From: Rhizobiales bacterium Ga0077545
GTDB taxonomy: Bacteria; Pseudomonadota; Alphaproteobacteria; Rhizobiales; Methylopilaceae
Length of the DNA stretch: 64,000 nt
Direction: 5' to 3'
NCBI GenBank assembly: GCA_001464335.1
Contig: LNEV01000006.1
Coordinates: 124,001-188,000 of the forward strand
Shown: in pieces, positions 55,454 through 64,000 of the stretch
Layout of the letters: every line of letters begins with the position of its first letter
How positions within the stretch are numbered: the first letter of the stretch is position 1
Position numbers and translations under genes: made by a program
The notes under the pieces: model-generated
The model's database searches: none
Told to the model about the DNA's origin: nothing
Seen by the model: only the letters and a program-made list of their open reading frames with translations

Positions 55454-56869
55454 TCAGCTTGCCGCGGCGGGATGTTCTTTCGGCATTTCGGGCGCTGAGG
55501 CCAGACAGTCAAGATAGGAACGGCACCAGTTGGCGACATCGTGCTTGCGGAGCTTTGGCATCATGGCGTTGTAGCGCTCGCGGCGCGCATCCAGCGGCAT
55601 GGAGATGGCGCGGCCGATGGCGTTTGCCGTCGCTTCCGTGTCGTAGGGGTTCACGATGAGCGCACCGTCGAGCTCACGCGCGGCCCCGGCAAAGCGCGAC
55701 AAAACGAGGACGCCCGGATTTTCCGGATCCTGCGCGGCCACATATTCCTTGGCGACGAGGTTCATGCCGTCGCGCAGCGGCGTAACGAGGCCAGCTTTCG
55801 ACATCCGGTAAAGGCCTGCAAGCTCGCGCTGGCCGATCGCCTTGTTGACGTAGCGGATGGGCACCCAGTCGACATCGCCGAGTTGGCCGTTGACGCGGCC
55901 CGTCAGTTCCGCGATCTCGCGCTGCATGTCCGCATATTCGGGCACTTCGGAGCGCGATTTCGGTGTGATCTGGAGGAAAGTGGTCTGTCCGCGCGCGCTC
56001 GGGCTCATTTCGCAGAAGCGCGAAAACGCCTCGATGCGCTGGCCGATGCCCTTGGAATAATCGAGACGGTCGACCCCGATGACGAGATCGCGGCCGTTGA
56101 GGCTCTGCAAGGTGCGTTTGACGGTCGGGTTCTTGACCGCCTCCGCAGCCGTCTTGACGAAGGCCCCGGTGTCTATCCCGATGGGGAAATTGCCGACCTG
56201 GAAACGGTGGCCGTAGCTTTCATACCAATTGCCGCCGAGCGGCTTGCCGAAGCCTTCGCGCAGAAGGCATCCCTCGAAATTCTCGACATCGTAATCGGTC
56301 TGCAGGCCGACGAGATCATAGGCGGCAAGGCCCCGCATGATCGTGTCGTAGACCGGCAGCGCGGCGAGCACGTCCACCGGCGGCCAGGGGATGTGGTGGA
56401 AATAGCCGATGCGGTTCTTCACGCCCATATGGCGCAATTCGGACGCCAGCGGGATGAGGTGATAATCGTGAATCCAGATCAGATCGTCCTTGCGCAGAAG
56501 CGGCGCAAGAAGCCGCGCGAAGGAACGGTTGACGCGGAAATAGCCCGCCATGTCCTTGCGCGAAAAATCGGTCAGGTCGAGACGGTAATGACAGAGCGGC
56601 CACAGCGCACGGTTGGCGAAACCGGCATAATACTCCTCGACATCGCGGCGGTTGAGATCGGCCACCGCATAGGTGACGTTGCCGACATCGCGGATCTCCA
56701 GCCACTCGACTTCGCGCTCGCCGGAGGTCTTTCCCGACCAGCCGAACCAAAGCCCGCCATGGCTTTTCAGCGCGGCCTCGAGGGCAATGGCAAGGCCGCC
56801 GGCCGTTGCCGTCGAGCCCTGAGAGGAAGGCACGGGAACGCGGTTGGATACGACTACGAGACGGGGCAC
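55454..56869 (-). CDS. otsA: Trehalose-6-phosphate synthase
   Basis: A 471-residue GT20 enzyme starting at a GTG two bases after the otsB stop, with GGAG upstream inside otsB; longer frames would run into otsB. LVVVSNRVPVP opens the protein, followed by GGLAIALEAAL, WIHDYHLIPLASELR, GYFHHIPWPPVDVLAALP, and GVDRLDYSKGIGQRIEAF, the UDP-glucose and glucose-6-phosphate motifs. It makes trehalose-6-phosphate for osmotic and desiccation stress tolerance, working with OtsB. Confidence 0.96.
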   Translation of the reverse strand: MPRLVVVSNRVPVPSSQGSTATAGGLAIALEAALKSHGGLWFGWSGKTSGEREVEWLEIRDVGNVTYAVADLNRRDVEEYYAGFANRALWPLCHYRLDLTDFSRKDMAGYFRVNRSFARLLAPLLRKDDLIWIHDYHLIPLASELRHMGVKNRIGYFHHIPWPPVDVLAALPVYDTIMRGLAAYDLVGLQTDYDVENFEGCLLREGFGKPLGGNWYESYGHRFQVGNFPIGIDTGAFVKTAAEAVKNPTVKRTLQSLNGRDLVIGVDRLDYSKGIGQRIEAFSRFCEMSPSARGQTTFLQITPKSRSEVPEYADMQREIAELTGRVNGQLGDVDWVPIRYVNKAIGQRELAGLYRMSKAGLVTPLRDGMNLVAKEYVAAQDPENPGVLVLSRFAGAARELDGALIVNPYDTEATANAIGRAISMPLDARRERYNAMMPKLRKHDVANWCRSYLDCLASAPEMPKEHPAAAS

Positions 56870-56871
56870 GG

Positions 56872-57678
56872 TCAGTTTTTCTCCGGCATCAAGGCGGCGT
56901 GGATGAGCATTTCCGAGAGCCATTCGATGACGGCGGCCGGGTCTGCGAGGCTTTCATGGGCTTCGGTAAGGCGTTTGTCGCGGCCGACGCGGATGGAGCG
57001 CCCACCGCGGTCGTTGGCGACGCGGAAGCCGGCTTCGTCCGTCCAGTCGTCACCGATCATCAGCGGCATGCGGCCGAGATACGGCGCCTCGTCTAGAAAG
57101 GCGATCATGGCCTGCCCTTTGTCGGCCCGGCCCGGCCGGACCTCGACCACCATCTTGCCGGGCTGAACTTCGAGGCCGGATTCGGCCTTTTCCACCGACC
57201 CACGCACACAGGCCTCGACCGCCTCGCCAAGCTCGGGATTGAGCCGGTAATGGATGGCGACCGCGCGGCCCTTGGCTTCGACGAGAATGCCCTCGTTCGC
57301 ACGCGCGAAGGCTTGCAGATCCTCGACGATGCGCGGCAGATCGGGATGCGGAGGCGCGCCGCGGCGCTCGCCATCCGGAAAGCGTAATTCGGCGCCGTGA
57401 ATGCCGCCGACCGCAAACTTCAGCGGATCAAACAGGCGGTCGATGACGGCGATCTCGCGGCCCGTGACCAGCGCCAGCGCGCCGTCCAGCGCCTCGGACA
57501 AGGATGACAGCAGCCCCGGCAGTTCGGGACGCACGATGACGGCATCGGGGCTCGGAGCAATGTCGAGAAGCGTGCCGTCGACGTCCAGAAACAGGGCCCA
57601 TTTCGTCAGATCCTGAGGAAAGGGCGGCGTCGGCTCGTCGTCGGCGAGCGGGCCGGTCACGTTGTCGATCAGATTCAT
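56872..57678 (-). CDS. otsB: Trehalose-6-phosphate phosphatase
   Basis: A 268-residue HAD phosphatase. Motif I is LFLDVDGTLLDIAPSPDAV (DxDGT near residue 31), motif II/III has GIHGAELRF and KGRAVAIHYR, and motif IV is IGDDWTDEAGF. It removes phosphate from trehalose-6-P. It is the first gene of otsBA, with otsA starting two bases after its stop. Confidence 0.95.
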   Translation of the reverse strand: MNLIDNVTGPLADDEPTPPFPQDLTKWALFLDVDGTLLDIAPSPDAVIVRPELPGLLSSLSEALDGALALVTGREIAVIDRLFDPLKFAVGGIHGAELRFPDGERRGAPPHPDLPRIVEDLQAFARANEGILVEAKGRAVAIHYRLNPELGEAVEACVRGSVEKAESGLEVQPGKMVVEVRPGRADKGQAMIAFLDEAPYLGRMPLMIGDDWTDEAGFRVANDRGGRSIRVGRDKRLTEAHESLADPAAVIEWLSEMLIHAALMPEKN

Positions 57679-57833
57679 CCCGCCCTTTCCGCACGCAACG
57701 CGGCAGACACTCTCCCGGCTTTCCTGGTGGCAACACCCCGCCCGCTAACGCAACGCGCCCGCATTGCGGAAGGTTCCACCAAGCGATGTTCGGGCGGATG
57801 CTGCCCTCGCGCAATCAGTTTATGCGCCGTTTG

Positions 57834-58928
57834 CTACCCGACGATGATGCGCGGCGCAGGGCGTTGGCCGGAACCCGCCTCGAGCGCTGTCCACACCTTG
57901 TCGGCGATGGCCGAATAGGCGGCGGCATATTCGCCGTCCGGCTCGGTTGCGAAGATGGGCGTGCCGGCATCCGACATTTCGCGGATGCGGGCGTGCAGCG
58001 GAATTTCGCCGAGGAAGCGCACCCCGAGGCGCTCCGCCTCCTCCGCCGCACCGCCATGGCCGAACAATTCGGTGCGGTGGCCGCAATTGGGGCAGCAGAA
58101 ATAGCTCATGTTCTCGACGACGCCGAGAATCGGCACATCGACCTTGCGGAACATCGCAACGCCGCGCCGCGCATCGGCGAGAGCGATGTCCTGCGGCGTC
58201 GACACGATGACCGAGCCCGCGAGCCGCACCTGCTGGGCCATCGTGAGCTGGGCATCGCCGGTGCCGGGCGGCATGTCGACCACGAGAACATCGAGATCGC
58301 CCCACACCACATCGCGCAGCATCTGCGTGATCGCGCTCATCACCATCGGCCCGCGCCAGACCATCGCGGTGTCGGCCTCGATGAGGAACCCGATCGACAT
58401 GATCTTGAGACCATAGGCCTCGATGGGCTCGATGGTCTTGCCGTCGGATTTCGGCTTCGTGCGTACACCGAAAAGAAGCGGCATGGAGGGTCCATACACA
58501 TCGGCATCGAGAACGCCGACGCGCAGACCCTTTGCGGAGAGCGCAAGCGCCAGATTGGCGGCCGTGGTGGATTTGCCGACGCCGCCTTTGCCCGATGCGA
58601 CCGCCATGATGTAGCGCACATTCAGCGGCGCCGGGGCTTTTGCAGGTCCGGCGGCGGGCGGCGCCTTCGGCGCGCCCTGCGGGCGGTCCGCCGTCAGCGC
58701 AACCAGAGCGTCAGTGACGCCCGGAACCGCTTTGACAGCCGCTTCGGCGGCGCTGCGGATCGTTTCCAGAGAGGAGGCCTTTTCGGGCGTGGTCAGAATG
58801 GCGAAGGAGACGCGGCCATCCTGGATCACGATCTCCGAAACCTGTGGACTGTCGGCCAGGCTGCCGCGTCCTTCCGGGGCCGGGACGGCGCCAAGCGCAC
58901 GGATCACATCATCTCTGGAAACAGCCAT
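57834..58928 (-). CDS. mrp: Mrp/ApbC-type P-loop iron-sulphur cluster carrier
   Basis: A 364-residue protein with a DUF59/MIP18-like N-terminal domain (about 1-95; GRVSFAILTTPEKASSLETIRSAAEAAVKAVPGV) and a C-terminal ATPase with deviant Walker A SGKGGVGKSTTAANLALAL, VLDADVYGPSMPLLFG and VVDMPPGTGDAQLT. The CxxC pair (YFCCPNCGHRTELFGHGG) would hold the 4Fe-4S cluster at a dimer interface. It delivers clusters to apoproteins in the cytoplasm. Confidence 0.95.
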   Translation of the reverse strand: MAVSRDDVIRALGAVPAPEGRGSLADSPQVSEIVIQDGRVSFAILTTPEKASSLETIRSAAEAAVKAVPGVTDALVALTADRPQGAPKAPPAAGPAKAPAPLNVRYIMAVASGKGGVGKSTTAANLALALSAKGLRVGVLDADVYGPSMPLLFGVRTKPKSDGKTIEPIEAYGLKIMSIGFLIEADTAMVWRGPMVMSAITQMLRDVVWGDLDVLVVDMPPGTGDAQLTMAQQVRLAGSVIVSTPQDIALADARRGVAMFRKVDVPILGVVENMSYFCCPNCGHRTELFGHGGAAEEAERLGVRFLGEIPLHARIREMSDAGTPIFATEPDGEYAAAYSAIADKVWTALEAGSGQRPAPRIIVG

Positions 58929-59064
58929 TTACGCCTCGAAAGTGGTTTTGCGGCACCATAGTCGGACAAGCTCGCGGGTCAATTCGCCTCGGCGGGGTCG
59001 ACTTGTCCCCGTAGGAAGCGTGGCTCAGACTTGCCGGGTTAATAGATTTCAGCGGTTTTATCGA

Positions 59065-59841
59065 ATGATTCGAATGATACTGGGGTTGACGTTTTCAACC
59101 CTGCTTGCCGCGAGCGCCCTCGCAGATACACACGCAGACAGACATATCCGCATCGGCGTGGTCGACCATTATGCGCCGTTCAGCTCCTTCGGCAAAACAG
59201 GTAAGCCCGAGGGCTTCGAAATCGACATCGCGACCGCGCTGTGCCGGCAGATGAAGGTCGAGTGCCGTTTCATCAAACAGGACTGGACGAACGTGATCCC
59301 TGCTCTCTTGGCGCGGCAGTTCGATGCGATCTTCGCCTCGCTGTCGATCACCGAAGAGCGCAAGAAGCTGATCGCGTTCTCGCAGCGCTATTACCGGACA
59401 ACGTCCACATTCGCCGTCACCCGCTCATCGAACATTCGCGACACGAGCCCGCAGGCCATGAAGGGCCGGCTCATCGGCGTCGTCTCCGATACCGTGCAGG
59501 CCGCCTATCTCGACCGCGTCTACAAGCCGGCGGGCGCATCCATCCGCCATTATTCCAGCGTGCCCGAGCAGCAATACGACCTCGTGCGCGGCCGCATCGA
59601 CGCCATCCTGATGGACAAGCTCGCCGTGGATGAATGGCTGCAGAAAACCGAGCAGGGAGCCTGCTGCGCACGCGGCGGGGAAATCCGCGATCCGGCCATC
59701 ATCGGCGAAGGCATTGGAATCGGACTGCGCAAGGAAGCCCCCGCCCTCAAGGCCGAATTCGACGCCGCACTCGATGCCCTGCTCGCAAATGGCACTTATC
59801 AGCGAATTAACGACAAATACTTTCCATTCAGCGTCTACTGA
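59065..59841 (+). CDS. Periplasmic solute-binding protein (family 3, amino-acid type)
   Basis: A 258-residue protein from the ATG at 59065, with a second ATG three codons on. The signal peptide (about 1-20, LGLTFSTLLAASALA) leads to an SBP_bac_3 domain: IRIGVVDHYAPFSSFGKTGKPEGFEIDIATALCRQM, then CRFIKQDWTNVIPALLARQFDAIFASLSITEERKKLIAFSQRYYRT. The pattern matches lysine/arginine/ornithine or polar amino-acid receptors. No permease or ATPase gene is adjacent, so it is an orphan receptor whose transporter is elsewhere. Confidence 0.9.
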   Translation: MIRMILGLTFSTLLAASALADTHADRHIRIGVVDHYAPFSSFGKTGKPEGFEIDIATALCRQMKVECRFIKQDWTNVIPALLARQFDAIFASLSITEERKKLIAFSQRYYRTTSTFAVTRSSNIRDTSPQAMKGRLIGVVSDTVQAAYLDRVYKPAGASIRHYSSVPEQQYDLVRGRIDAILMDKLAVDEWLQKTEQGACCARGGEIRDPAIIGEGIGIGLRKEAPALKAEFDAALDALLANGTYQRINDKYFPFSVY

Positions 59842-59974
59842 CGCCCGCTTGCGGCCGCCCGACAGGGAACCGATGCAATTGGGGTGATTTTCGCAACCCC
59901 TCGTCAACCATCTCGGTCAGCCTCGTCTTAAGGTTTTTAATTTCATAGTCCGTCCCGGGACAAAGACCGGAAAA

Positions 59975-61582
59975 ATGACGGACGAAGCGACAGGGCACGT
60001 CGAAACGGCGAGAGATCGGGCGCTGCACGCAGCGGACGAAGCCGCATGGACGATGAGCCAGATCCGGCATCGCCTCGCCCATGAAAGCAGCGACGAGACG
60101 CTGCGCGTGCGCGAGAAGCGCCGCCATGTGAACCAGAAGGTTCGCGAAGCGCGCCAGAAGCTGACATCCTCGACCGGAACGCGGCCGGAATTCGACGCCG
60201 AACTTGCTCGCCTTTACGCCGAGAACCGTGCCGCGGCGGCCTATGCAATCGCGGCACTGGAAATCGGCGTTGCCGGAACTCTGGCGATCTGGCTTCCGCC
60301 GCTGACGGTCTCGATCTGGCTCGCCGCCGCGCTGGCCATGCACGGCCTCATCCTCTTTTACGTGCGGCGCTATCTCTCGTCCAAGACAAGCCAGAAGGAC
60401 CTGAAAAGCTGGCGCAGCCGCTTCGCGCTCGCCGAATTCGGGCATGCGTGCATTTTTGCGATGATCGTTCCACCGCTGGCGCTCGTCGACAACGACAGCG
60501 CGCGGATTTTCCTCATCTTCGCGATGCTTCTGATCGTTGCCGTGCGTACAATTTTGTCGGCGAGCCTGCCCGTCGTCGTCTATGCCGGCTCGCTGCCGAT
60601 CACTCTCGCCATCGCCGCCTTCTTCCTGTTCATGCAGACGCCGGGCCTGCGCACCGTCGCCATCATCGCCCCGTTCGCGCAGCTTTTTTTCGGGCTTCTG
60701 GGTCAGCGCCTGTTCAAATCCTCGCTGGTGACGCTGCAATACCGCGCGGAAAAGGATGCGCTGATCGCCGAGCTCGAACAGGCCAAGGCGAATTCCGACG
60801 AAGCACGCCGCAGGGCCGAGGAAGCCAATGTGGCCAAATCGCGCTTTCTGGCGACGATGAGCCACGAATTGCGCACGCCGCTGAACGCCATTCTGGGCTT
60901 TTCCGAAGTGCTGAAGACCGAGATCTTCGGCGCGCACGCAAACCCGACCTACAAGGAATATGCGGGCGACATCCACCAATCGGGCGAGCACCTGCTCAAT
61001 CTCATCAACGAGGTCCTCGATCTTTCGCGCATCGAGGCGGGACGCTACGAACTGAACGAGGAAAGCGTCGGCCTGACCGGCGTGGTCGACGAGTGCTGCC
61101 ACCTCCTCAAGCTGCGCGCGAAGAACCGCGGCATCACGATCCGCGACGCGTTCGAGCCGGGCATGTCGCAGCTCTGGGCCGACGAGCGGGCGATCCGGCA
61201 GATCGCGCTCAACATCCTGTCCAACGCCATCAAGTTCACGCCGCAGGGCGGCGAAATCACCGTACGCACGGGATCGACCGTCAACGGCGGCCAGTATCTG
61301 TCGATCCGCGACACCGGCCCCGGCATCCCGGAAAATGAAATCCCGGTCATCCTCTCCTCGTTCGGACAGGGAACGCTTGCGATGAAGACCGCCGAACAGG
61401 GCGCGGGTCTCGGCCTGCCCATCGTTCAGGGCCTCATCGATCTTCACGGCGGCACATTCGACCTGAAGAGCAGATTGCGCGAGGGCACGGAAGTGACCGT
61501 GACCTTCCCGGCCAACCGCGTGATGACGCCCCTCGCCCCGCTGACAACGCCCGAGCCGCCGAGAATGCGCCACTCCGCCTGA
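59975..61582 (+). CDS. Membrane sensor histidine kinase
   Basis: A 535-residue kinase. The first 80 residues are soluble and charged. About four to six helices span roughly 85-245. A short coiled coil follows. HisKA has the phosphorylated His in FLATMSHELRTPLNAILGFSEVLKTEIFG. HATPase_c has the N box QIALNILSNAIKFTP, G1 box DTGPGIPENEI and G2 box AGLGLPIVQGLIDLHGG. No PAS or periplasmic loop is seen, and no response regulator is adjacent, so it is an orphan kinase; the DivJ/PdhS-like helical layout suggests a membrane-state or developmental sensor. Confidence 0.9.
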   Translation: MTDEATGHVETARDRALHAADEAAWTMSQIRHRLAHESSDETLRVREKRRHVNQKVREARQKLTSSTGTRPEFDAELARLYAENRAAAAYAIAALEIGVAGTLAIWLPPLTVSIWLAAALAMHGLILFYVRRYLSSKTSQKDLKSWRSRFALAEFGHACIFAMIVPPLALVDNDSARIFLIFAMLLIVAVRTILSASLPVVVYAGSLPITLAIAAFFLFMQTPGLRTVAIIAPFAQLFFGLLGQRLFKSSLVTLQYRAEKDALIAELEQAKANSDEARRRAEEANVAKSRFLATMSHELRTPLNAILGFSEVLKTEIFGAHANPTYKEYAGDIHQSGEHLLNLINEVLDLSRIEAGRYELNEESVGLTGVVDECCHLLKLRAKNRGITIRDAFEPGMSQLWADERAIRQIALNILSNAIKFTPQGGEITVRTGSTVNGGQYLSIRDTGPGIPENEIPVILSSFGQGTLAMKTAEQGAGLGLPIVQGLIDLHGGTFDLKSRLREGTEVTVTFPANRVMTPLAPLTTPEPPRMRHSA

Positions 61583-61635
61583 AGGCTTGGCCCAGGCCGC
61601 CCCTGCCCCTATCTTTCCGGGGAACGGGAGACAAA

Positions 61636-61914
61636 ATGCGCAACACATTGCTCTGGGTCGGACTTGCCGTGGTCGTGACGGGCATGATCCTGCTCGTCCT
61701 CGGCGACATGTTCACCGGCATGGGAGGGGCACGCGGCGACCAGATCGTTTCGCTCGTCGCCATGACCGCGCTTCTGATCGTGTTCGGCGGCGGGATATTC
61801 GGAAGCTATGCCGGGCGCGGCGGCACGATGCTGCAGCACATCGCGATCTGGCTTGCCATCGCGGCCGTCATCGCCCTCGCCTACACCTACCGCGAAAGCC
61901 TCGGCTTTTCCTGA
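61636..61914 (+). CDS. Small membrane protein resembling the N-terminus of TIGR02281 aspartic proteases
   Basis: A 92-residue protein with three hydrophobic segments (about 5-23, 37-57, 66-83) and the tail WLAIAAVIALAYTYRESLG. This topology and the ending match the membrane leader of the TIGR02281 clan AA retropepsin-like proteases of alphaproteobacteria, but the catalytic DTGA domain that should follow is absent: the frame stops, and a converging gene starts within four bases. It is either a standalone small protein or a truncated remnant. Confidence 0.65.
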   Translation: MRNTLLWVGLAVVVTGMILLVLGDMFTGMGGARGDQIVSLVAMTALLIVFGGGIFGSYAGRGGTMLQHIAIWLAIAAVIALAYTYRESLGFS

Positions 61915-61917
61915 CGC

Positions 61918-62763
61918 TCAGTCGACCAGATTGACGATGAGGTCGATGAGGAAACGCCCGCCCATCGTGATGAGAAAAATCCCGAGCGCGACTTCGAGCT
62001 GGCGGCGCGAAAAGGCGTGGGCGATGCGCACGCCGAGCGGCGCGACCAGCATGCTGACCGGCGCGATCAAGAGCGCGCCGATGGCCGAGACATAGCCGAG
62101 CGAGAACGGCGGAAGCTCCGCCATTTCCGGCCAGCCCGCCACCGCAAAACCGATGGCGCCCGGAATCGAGATGAGGACGCCGACCCCCGCGCCCGTGGCA
62201 ACGCCCTGATGGATCGTGCGCCCGTACATCGTGAAAACGAGCGTGACGAGCGCGCCCCCGCCGATCCCGATCAGCGACGAGAACATGCCGATGGCGCCCC
62301 CAAAAAGCGACATCGCCGTGCGGCCGGGAAGATCGTTCGCGATCTTCAGCCGGCTCGTTCCGGCAAACAGCATCTGACTGCCGAGCAGGACGCCGAACAG
62401 GCCGAACGCGAGTTTCAGAAGGTCGGACCCCAGCACCGCGGCGAGCGCCGCGCCCAAAAGCACACCGACAATGAGCGGCACCGCCAGGATGCGCAGCGCC
62501 TGCATGTCCACCGCGCCGCGCTTCTTGTGGCTGAGATAGGAGCGGATGGAGGTCGGGATGATGATGGCAAGCGATGTGCCGACCGACAGATGCATCCGAA
62601 GATCGTCCGGCACGTCGAGCACGCCGAACAGATAATACAGGACGGGCACGATGATCGCGCCGCCGCCAATGCCCAGCAGACCCGCGAGAAGGCCCGTCGC
62701 CACGCCTCCGACCAGAAGCAGCGCACCGAGAAAAGCGAGTTCCTGGACGGGAATTCCGAACAT
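61918..62763 (-). CDS. TauE/SafE-family transporter
   Basis: A 281-residue polytopic protein of about eight helices. The family layout is two halves with glycine-rich motifs GVATGLLAGLLGIGGGAIIVPVLYYL near residue 18 and GAIGMFSSLIGIGGGALVTLVF in the second half, both carrying the conserved GIGGG. Members export sulphite, sulphoacetate or related organosulphonates. The substrate is not readable here. It is convergent with the small membrane protein gene. Confidence 0.92.
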   Translation of the reverse strand: MFGIPVQELAFLGALLLVGGVATGLLAGLLGIGGGAIIVPVLYYLFGVLDVPDDLRMHLSVGTSLAIIIPTSIRSYLSHKKRGAVDMQALRILAVPLIVGVLLGAALAAVLGSDLLKLAFGLFGVLLGSQMLFAGTSRLKIANDLPGRTAMSLFGGAIGMFSSLIGIGGGALVTLVFTMYGRTIHQGVATGAGVGVLISIPGAIGFAVAGWPEMAELPPFSLGYVSAIGALLIAPVSMLVAPLGVRIAHAFSRRQLEVALGIFLITMGGRFLIDLIVNLVD

Positions 62764-62839
62764 GGGATGCGTCTTGTGAGGCCTTGGGGACCTCCACGCA
62801 AGTGATGTTACGTGATGCTTTCGGCCAAGACTTCGAATG

Positions 62840-63895
62840 TCAGGCCGCGCGGGCCGCGCTTTCCCGGACGAAGGACAGGGCCTCCAGCAGAACCTCCGCC
62901 CCCGCCCCCGGCTTCACGGCCTCGGTGGCGAGATGGCGGCGCCAGGCACGCGCGCCCGGCAGCCCCTGGAACAGGCCGAGCATGTGGCGCGTGACGTTCG
63001 AGACCTTGCCGCCCGAGGCGATATGGGCCTCGATATACGGCACCATGCTTTCGGCGACAGCGCGGGCCTCGGCGGAACTGTCCGCGCCGAACAGGCGGGC
63101 ATCGACATCCAGGAGAAGCCCCGGATTCTGATAGGCGGCGCGGCCGAGCATGACGCCGTCGAGGTGCTTCAGCTGTTCCTCGGCCTCGTCCAGCGTTGCG
63201 ATGCCGCCATTGATGGAGACCGGCAGGTCCGGCAAGCGCTGCTTCAGGCGGTGGACGCGCGCATAATCCAGCGGCGGAACATCGCGGTTTTCCTTCGGGG
63301 ACAGACCCTGAAGCCATGCCTTGCGGGCGTGGACGATGAGCGCACCGACGCCCTCCGCCACAACCGCATCGGCCAGATCGTCGAGCGCGATCTCGGTGTC
63401 CTGATCGTCGACCCCGATGCGGCATTTGACGGTGACGGGAACCTTCACCGCGCGCTTCATGGCGGCCACGCATTCGCCGACAAGGCGCGGCTCGCGCATC
63501 AGGCAGGCGCCGAACCTGCCGTCCTGCACCCGGTCCGAGGGGCAGCCGACATTGAGGTTGACCTCGATATAGCCGAAGGCCTCCGCGATGCTCGCCGCCT
63601 CCGCGAGGGCCGCCGGGTCGGAGCCGCCGAGCTGAACCGCGACCGGCTGCTCCTCCGGCGAAAAGCCGAGAAGCCGCTCGCGCGGGCCATGAATGACCGC
63701 ACCCGTCGTCACCATTTCCGTATAGAGCCGCGCATGCGCGCTCAGCCTCCGGTGGAAGGCGCGGCAGTGACGGTCCGACCAGTCCATCATCGGGGCGACC
63801 GAAAAGCGGTGCTCGCTCGGTTTCAGCGAAACTCTCCTGGAAAGCGCGGTTTGCGACGGCGTTGATATGGCGGCGACGGGCTGCCCTGCAACCAT
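62840..63895 (-). CDS. dusA: tRNA-dihydrouridine synthase A
   Basis: The ATG at 63895 gives 351 residues; a TTG thirteen codons upstream is a weaker alternative. HRFSVAPMMDWSDRHCRAFHRRL near 30 is the DusA opening, VQLGGSDPAALAEAASIAEAFGYIEVNLNVGCPSDRVQDGRFGACLM carries the FMN site and catalytic Cys, VKCRIGVDDQD the second motif and INGGIATLDEAEEQLKHLDGVMLGRAAYQNP the third. It reduces U20/U20a in the D arm of tRNAs using NADPH. The 66 bases to the window end hold nothing I can support. Confidence 0.95.
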   Translation of the reverse strand: MVAGQPVAAISTPSQTALSRRVSLKPSEHRFSVAPMMDWSDRHCRAFHRRLSAHARLYTEMVTTGAVIHGPRERLLGFSPEEQPVAVQLGGSDPAALAEAASIAEAFGYIEVNLNVGCPSDRVQDGRFGACLMREPRLVGECVAAMKRAVKVPVTVKCRIGVDDQDTEIALDDLADAVVAEGVGALIVHARKAWLQGLSPKENRDVPPLDYARVHRLKQRLPDLPVSINGGIATLDEAEEQLKHLDGVMLGRAAYQNPGLLLDVDARLFGADSSAEARAVAESMVPYIEAHIASGGKVSNVTRHMLGLFQGLPGARAWRRHLATEAVKPGAGAEVLLEALSFVRESAARAA

Positions 63896-64000
63896 CGGCC
63901 CGCGACAGAAAGCCGGATCGGCCCGAGGATGCAAGCCCGGGGGGTCTGTTCGAAGCGGCCTAACGGGCCTAAGTCATGCCGCAACCATCCTGTCGGACGA

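Noticed and set aside
59828-61648. 606-codon minus-strand frame opposite the histidine kinase
   Set aside because: The plus strand carries HisKA and HATPase motifs; the opposite frame shows only mirrored composition.

Overview
The window is GC-rich DNA from an alphaproteobacterium, most likely a member of the Hyphomicrobiales (Rhizobiales). I base this on the gene content: a DUF2865 protein, a class II DAHP synthase, a TIGR00977-type citramalate synthase, an Atm1-type exporter, PssA beside a short PSD-type decarboxylase, and a DUF2059 protein. Intergenic GGGAT-containing palindromes also fit this group. The genus cannot be read from the sequence alone. One tRNA gene (Val, CAC) is present. I saw no rRNA genes, CRISPR arrays, transposases or integrases.

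Region 1 (1-17 kb) is a Wzx/Wzy-type exopolysaccharide locus. A tightly overlapping minus-strand operon (7224 down to the window edge) encodes three GT4-like glycosyltransferases, a WecG/TagA-type transferase, a VpsF-like membrane polymerase candidate, a GH10 glycoside hydrolase and a partial membrane protein. A Wzx-like flippase lies on the plus strand. A second minus-strand operon encodes a Wza-like outer-membrane lipoprotein, an O-antigen-ligase-like protein, an uncharacterised exported protein, a Wzc/GumC-type tyrosine autokinase and a small membrane-anchored protein. A bifunctional GDP-mannose synthesis enzyme and a PilZ protein follow. Precursor supply, assembly, export and possible cyclic-di-GMP control therefore sit together. 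No initiating polyprenyl-phosphate sugar transferase is seen.

Region 2 (17-26 kb) has an RpiR regulator, a cupin protein, a Dps protein, a diheme cytochrome c, and a PadR-controlled RND efflux operon with a clear palindrome in front of it and a strong terminator after it.

Region 3 (26-51 kb) is mostly housekeeping: phospholipid synthesis, an ABC exporter, a LysM protein, a LOG-family protein, citramalate synthase, CysRS, NAD synthetase, DAHP synthase with a colicin-immunity-like partner, glutathione reductase, a TctCBA tricarboxylate transporter, RpiA, a succinate-semialdehyde dehydrogenase and a phosphoglycolate-phosphatase-like HAD enzyme. Several gaps in 27-37 kb carry related palindromic repeats. 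A soluble chemoreceptor-like protein with reversed domain order is at 42-43 kb.

Region 4 (52.3-55.0 kb) is a visibly AT-richer insert. It holds a GT8 glycosyltransferase joined, through one frameshift, to a KpsC-like capsule synthesis domain, and it ends beside the 3' end of tRNA-Val. This is the most unusual stretch in the window.

Region 5 (55-64 kb) returns to core genes: DUF971, otsBA trehalose synthesis, an Mrp-type iron-sulfur carrier, a periplasmic solute-binding protein, a membrane histidine kinase, a short membrane protein, a TauE-type exporter and DusA.
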